Below, piece after piece: positions 15,608 through 18,636 of a stretch of DNA of 18,636 nt. Where the stretch lies: contig DKZL01000018.1 of assembly GCA_002493635.1 (NCBI GenBank), positions 1 to 18,636 on the forward strand, given 5' to 3'. The translations under genes and the position numbers were made by a program. This DNA comes from Ruminococcaceae bacterium UBA7075 (lineage in GTDB: Bacteria > Bacillota > Clostridia > Oscillospirales > Acutalibacteraceae). Positions within the stretch are counted from its first letter, which is position 1. The number at the start of each line of letters is the position of its first letter. The notes under the pieces are model-generated. The model did no database searches. It was not told where the DNA came from and was given only the letters and a program-made list of their open reading frames with translations.

Positions 15608-16342
15608 ATGTCAGGACATAACAAATGGAGTACAATCAAAAATAAAAAAGGTAAGAATGACGCTGCCAGAGCAAAGGTTTTTACTAAAATAGGCAGAGAG
15701 CTTATTGTTGCAATTAAAGAAGGCGGCAGTGCTGATCCCACTGTAAATTCTAAGCTAAAGGACTGCATAGCCAAGGCTAAAGCTGCCAATGTGCCTAACG
15801 ACAACATTGAGCGTATTATAAAGAAGGCATCAAGCGATGCTGATTCCACAAACTATGAAGCAGTTACATATGAAGGATACGGCCCAAATGGCGTTGCAGT
15901 AATTGTTGAAGCACTTACAGACAACAGAAACCGCACAGCAGGTGAAGTAAGACATTACTTTGATAAATTCGGCGGCAATATGGGTACACAGGGCTGTGTA
16001 AGCTTTATGTTCTCACAGAAGGGCGTAATTGTAATTGAGCGTGAGGATCTTGAAAAAGATGAAGATACAGTAATGACTGACGCTCTTGAATGCGGTGCTG
16101 CTGACTTTGAAGCGGATGATGATATTTTTACAATCTATACGGAACCCTCTGACTTCAGTTCGGTAAGAGAAGAGCTTGAAAAACTTGGTTATGTATTTGC
16201 ATCAGCAGAGCTTGAAATGGTTCCAAGCACATATACACAGCTTGATGATGAAGAAGCTGCGACAAAAATGCAAAAAATGCTTGATATGTTTGAAGATAAT
16301 GATGACATTCAGAACGTATGGCACAACTGGGAAATGAACTGA
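15608..16342 (+). CDS. yebC: YebC/PmpR-family protein
   Basis: The 244-residue protein matches the YebC/TACO1 family, described as transcriptional regulators in some bacteria and, more recently, as translation factors helping ribosomes through proline-rich stretches. The diagnostic N-terminus SGHNKWSTIKNKKGKNDAAR is present, followed by the helical domain (to about 75) and YEGYGPNGVAVIVE (about 88-101). NRTAGEVRHYFDKFGGN and the acidic C-terminal domain are also family-typical. Length is standard. The ATG at 15608 has AAAAAGGA upstream. It is monocistronic, divergent from yicC, and ends in its own terminator. Which of the two proposed roles applies here cannot be told from sequence. Confidence 0.95.
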   Translation: MSGHNKWSTIKNKKGKNDAARAKVFTKIGRELIVAIKEGGSADPTVNSKLKDCIAKAKAANVPNDNIERIIKKASSDADSTNYEAVTYEGYGPNGVAVIVEALTDNRNRTAGEVRHYFDKFGGNMGTQGCVSFMFSQKGVIVIEREDLEKDEDTVMTDALECGAADFEADDDIFTIYTEPSDFSSVREELEKLGYVFASAELEMVPSTYTQLDDEEAATKMQKMLDMFEDNDDIQNVWHNWEMN

Positions 16343-16365
16343 TTTTTATTTTAAATATTTAGCTG

Positions 16366-16401
16366 ACAGCTCAGAATCACTATTGATTTTGAGCTGTTTT
16401 T
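16366..16401 (+). terminator. Rho-independent terminator of yebC
   Basis: A 14-bp stem (16366-16379 with 16384-16397, one G-T wobble) closes a CTAT loop and is followed by a short T tract. It starts 23 nt after the yebC stop. Only the plus-strand side carries the T run, so it serves yebC. Confidence 0.85.
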
Positions 16402-16408
16402 CTATATT

Positions 16409-16439
16409 AAAAATACCGGAGGGTAGAACACCCTCCGGT
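16409..16439 (-). terminator. Rho-independent terminator of groEL
   Basis: A perfect 10-bp GC-rich stem (ACCGGAGGGT with ACCCTCCGGT, 16415-16439) closes a 5-nt loop; read on the minus strand it is followed by A and five T residues. It lies about 25 nt downstream of the groEL stop. Together with the yebC terminator it isolates the convergent genes. Confidence 0.87.
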
Positions 16440-16464
16440 TAAACATTAAATAGTTACTTATTAA

Positions 16465-18090
16465 TTAATACATACCGCCCATATCAGGTGCCGGTGCAGC
16501 AGGAGCAGCAGGCTCCTTGATATCTGCAACAAGTGACTCGGTTGTAAGCACCATAGCAGCAACAGATGATGCATTCTGAAGTGCTGAACGTGTAACCTTT
16601 GTCGGATCAACGATACCGGCAGAAACCATATCTGTGTATTCCTCTGTAAGTGCGTTGAAGCCATAGCCAACTTTATTTGCTTTCTTGACATTTTCGCAAA
16701 TTACACTGCCTTCAAGACCTGCATTTGCTGAAATCTGACGAAGAGGCTCTTCAAGTGCCTTAAGAACAATCTTTGCACCTGTCTTTGCATCTCCCTCAAG
16801 AGTATCAACAAACTGTGCAACAGCCGGAATTGCATTCATACAAGCAATACCGCCGCCGGCAACGATACCCTCTTCAACAGCAGCCTTTGTTGCAGCAAGT
16901 GCATCCTCAATGCGGAGCTTCTTTTCCTTCATTTCAATTTCAGTAGCAGCACCAACCTTGATAACTGCAACACCGCCCGCAAGCTTTGCAAGACGCTCCT
17001 GAAGTTTTTCACGGTCAAAGTCAGATGTAGTTGTTTCAATCTGCTGTCTGATCTGAGCAACTCTTCCGCTGATTGCGTCTTTGTCGCCTGCGCCGTCAAC
17101 AATAATTGTATTTTCCTTTTCAACCTTAACCTGACGTGCAGTACCGAGCTGGTCAAGTGTTGTGTCTTTTAGTTCAAGACCGAGGTCTGATGTAATTACA
17201 GTACCGCCTGTGAGTGTTGCAATATCCTGAAGCATTTCTTTTCTTCTGTCGCCAAAGCCCGGAGCCTTGACAGCAACACAAGTGAATGTGCCGCGGAGCT
17301 TATTGAGTACGAGAGTTGTAAGAGCCTCACCCTCAACATCCTCTGCAATGATAAGAAGTTTTCTGCCGCCCTGAACAACCTGCTCAAGAAGCGGAAGGAT
17401 TTCCTGAGTTGTTGAAATCTTTTTATCTGTGATTAGGATAAGTGGGTTATCAAGCTCTGCTACCATCTTATCTGTATCAGTTACCATATAAGGAGCGATG
17501 TAACCTCTGTCGAACATCATACCCTCAACAACCTCACTGTATGTCTCGGCTGTCTTGGATTCTTCAACTGTGATAACACCGTCTGTTGTTACCTTTTCCA
17601 TAGCCTCAGCAATAAGATTACCGATAAATTCATCCTGTGATGAAACTGTTGCAACTCTTGCAATGTCCTCTGTACCTGTTACCTGCTGACTGTTGTCAAT
17701 TACAGCCTTAACAGCAACATCAACTGCATCTGCAATGCCTTTTTTAAGAATCATCGGATTTGCACCGGCAGTAACATTCTTCATACCCTCACGGATAAGA
17801 GCCTGTGCAAGAAGTGTTGCTGTTGTTGTACCATCGCCTGCAACATCATTTGTCTTTATTGAAACCTCTTTAACAAGCTGTGCACCCATATTTTCAAATG
17901 GATCGTCAAGCTCGATTTCTTTAGCGATTGTAACGCCGTCATTTGTGATTAACGGAGCACCGAACTTTTTGTCAAGAACAACATTTCTGCCCTTTGGTCC
18001 AAGTGTGATTTTTACTGTGTCTGCAAGCTGATCAATACCCTTCATAAGAGCTTTTCTTGCGTCTTCACCATAAGCAATTTGCTTTGCCAT
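16465..18090 (-). CDS. groEL: Chaperonin GroEL (Hsp60)
   Basis: The 541-residue subunit forms the double-ring ATP-driven folding chamber that works with GroES. Residues KITLGPKGRNV (27-37), TNDGVTIAKEI and GDGTTTAT (86-92) form the nucleotide pocket; the apical and second intermediate and equatorial segments are complete (VEEGIVAGGG near 400-410). The C terminus is Ala/Pro-rich and ends in MGGMY, a shortened form of the usual Gly-Met tail. The ATG at 18090 has GGAGG 9 nt upstream. It follows groES by 31 nt and shares its CIRCE-controlled promoter. Confidence 0.99.
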   Translation of the reverse strand: MAKQIAYGEDARKALMKGIDQLADTVKITLGPKGRNVVLDKKFGAPLITNDGVTIAKEIELDDPFENMGAQLVKEVSIKTNDVAGDGTTTATLLAQALIREGMKNVTAGANPMILKKGIADAVDVAVKAVIDNSQQVTGTEDIARVATVSSQDEFIGNLIAEAMEKVTTDGVITVEESKTAETYSEVVEGMMFDRGYIAPYMVTDTDKMVAELDNPLILITDKKISTTQEILPLLEQVVQGGRKLLIIAEDVEGEALTTLVLNKLRGTFTCVAVKAPGFGDRRKEMLQDIATLTGGTVITSDLGLELKDTTLDQLGTARQVKVEKENTIIVDGAGDKDAISGRVAQIRQQIETTTSDFDREKLQERLAKLAGGVAVIKVGAATEIEMKEKKLRIEDALAATKAAVEEGIVAGGGIACMNAIPAVAQFVDTLEGDAKTGAKIVLKALEEPLRQISANAGLEGSVICENVKKANKVGYGFNALTEEYTDMVSAGIVDPTKVTRSALQNASSVAAMVLTTESLVADIKEPAAPAAPAPDMGGMY

Positions 18091-18121
18091 AATAAATTAC
18101 CTCCAAAAACTATAATCAGAA

Positions 18122-18406
18122 TTATTCAACTGTTGCAAGAATGTCTGACTGACGAACGATTGTATATTCCTCACCGTCAATTTTAACATCTGTACCTGCA
18201 TACTTGCTGGCGATTACTTTATCGCCTTCTTTAACGTACATTTTAACCTCGTTGCCGTCAACGATTCCGCCCGGTCCGACTGCAACTACTGTTGCAAACT
18301 GGGGTTTCTCCTGTGCAGCAGATGAAAGAATGATGCCACTCTTTGTTTTCTCTTCTGCCTCCTGAACCTGAAGAACAACTCTGTCAAGTAATGGTTTAAT
18401 ACTCAT
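18122..18406 (-). CDS. groES: Co-chaperonin GroES (Hsp10)
   Basis: The 94-residue subunit forms the heptameric lid of the GroEL chamber. It begins SIKPLLDRVVLQ, carries the mobile-loop segment EEKTKSGIILSSAAQEKP that docks on GroEL, the VVAVGPGG core and the KVIASKYAGTDVKIDGEEY end, all typical. The ATG at 18406 has AGGAGG 7 nt upstream. It is the first gene of the bicistronic heat-shock operon. Confidence 0.98.
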   Translation of the reverse strand: MSIKPLLDRVVLQVQEAEEKTKSGIILSSAAQEKPQFATVVAVGPGGIVDGNEVKMYVKEGDKVIASKYAGTDVKIDGEEYTIVRQSDILATVE

Positions 18407-18442
18407 AATACAGCCTCCTGTAAAATATTGATAAATTTATTT

Positions 18443-18469
18443 TTAGCACTCTCTTCGTTTGAGTGCTAA
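18443..18469 (-). promoter_or_regulatory. CIRCE element (HrcA operator)
   Basis: The inverted repeat TTAGCACTC-N9-GAGTGCTAA is a perfect match to the CIRCE consensus bound by the HrcA repressor. It lies just downstream of the -10 box, overlapping the predicted transcription start, and ends 36 nt before the groES ATG. Binding there would block transcription until heat inactivates HrcA. Confidence 0.97.
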
Positions 18470-18473
18470 TTAT

Positions 18474-18501
18474 ATTTTATACCATTTTTTAGAAATGTCA
18501 A
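18474..18501 (-). promoter_or_regulatory. groESL promoter
   Basis: A consensus -35 TTGACA (18501-18496) is followed after 16 nt by -10 TAAAAT (18479-18474); an overlapping TATAAA preceded by TGG is an alternative reading. It looks like a sigma-A promoter, consistent with HrcA/CIRCE rather than alternative-sigma control. Confidence 0.75.
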
Positions 18502-18508
18502 GAGAAAT

Positions 18509-18538
18509 TTGACTATTTTTGACCTTTATTTTTATAAA
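18509..18538 (+). promoter_or_regulatory. Possible promoter for the right-edge gene
   Basis: TTGACT (18509-18514) and TATAAA (18533-18538) are 18 bp apart and point rightwards, back to back with the groESL promoter. A leader of about 65 nt would precede the ATG at 18610. AT richness makes this tentative. Confidence 0.35.
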
Positions 18539-18609
18539 CAAATACTTTTTATTGTACACAAGAGGATTTTGATTGATACAATCCGGTTTTAAACGGCTGA
18601 AAGGTGTTT

Positions 18610-18636
18610 ATGAAAATAAAAAAGCAGCCGGTGGGC
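18610..18636 (+). CDS. 5' end of an unidentified gene, cut by window edge
   Basis: An ATG at 18610, preceded by AAAGGTG at about 3 nt spacing, opens a frame of nine codons (MKIKKQPVG) that continues past the window. It is divergent from groESL and downstream of a possible promoter. Too little is present to assign a family. Confidence 0.4.

Noticed and set aside
15574..15849. Open frame of 91 codons on the minus strand, antisense to yebC
   Set aside because: It lies opposite the highly conserved yebC N-terminus, has no convincing ribosome site and its hydrophobic product looks like the antisense of yebC codons.
1..18636. CRISPR arrays, prophage genes, integrases or toxin-antitoxin pairs
   Set aside because: I saw no regularly spaced repeats, no phage or recombinase motifs and no small paired genes; the window is core-genome in character apart from the possible element end at the left edge.

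Overview
The window is about 18.6 kb of AT-rich chromosomal DNA that looks like a low-GC Clostridia genome, most likely a gut Ruminococcaceae/Oscillospiraceae relative. This rests on the gene order of the main operon, strong GGAG/AGGAGG ribosome binding sites, several TTG starts, a CIRCE-controlled groESL operon, and zinc-ribbon and PASTA kinase-type proteins. No taxonomic search was possible. The content is almost entirely core genome. I see no phage, no CRISPR array and no complete mobile element.

Layout, left to right. Positions 1-53 are the downstream edge of the first gene, with a GGGGCTGTTGCA sequence that might be an insertion-sequence end. Positions 54-1685 (minus) encode a zinc-ribbon, membrane-spanning PASTA protein whose kinase domain has lost all three main catalytic residues (a pseudokinase). 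It has its own promoter. A tRNA-Ala(GGC) gene lies at 1848-1923 (minus). From 15436 down to 2013 runs a long minus-strand operon: yicC/yloC, remA, gmk, rpoZ, priA, def, fmt, a YugP-type zinc peptidase, rsmB, rlmN, prpC, prkC, rsgA, thiN. This is nearly collinear with the Bacillus subtilis yloC-to-thiN cluster, but coaBC (after rpoZ) and rpe (between rsgA and thiN) are absent and the zinc peptidase is inserted between fmt and rsmB. Gaps are 1-33 nt and several genes overlap, so translation is probably coupled.

A divergent promoter region at about 15437-15607 contains a perfect 18-bp palindrome and drives the operon leftwards and yebC rightwards. yebC (15608-16342) and groEL converge on two back-to-back terminators. 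groES-groEL (minus, 16465-18406) follow a canonical promoter and a perfect CIRCE element. At the right edge a plus-strand gene appears to begin.

Functionally, the main operon groups nucleotide and cofactor supply (gmk, thiN), transcription (rpoZ, remA), replication restart (priA), initiator-Met formylation and deformylation (fmt, def), rRNA modification and ribosome assembly (rsmB, rlmN, rsgA), RNA turnover (yicC) and the PrpC/PrkC signalling pair. The most unusual item is the second PASTA protein, the pseudokinase downstream of the operon. It shares an extracellular PASTA architecture with the active kinase PrkC and could act as its partner, decoy or scaffold.
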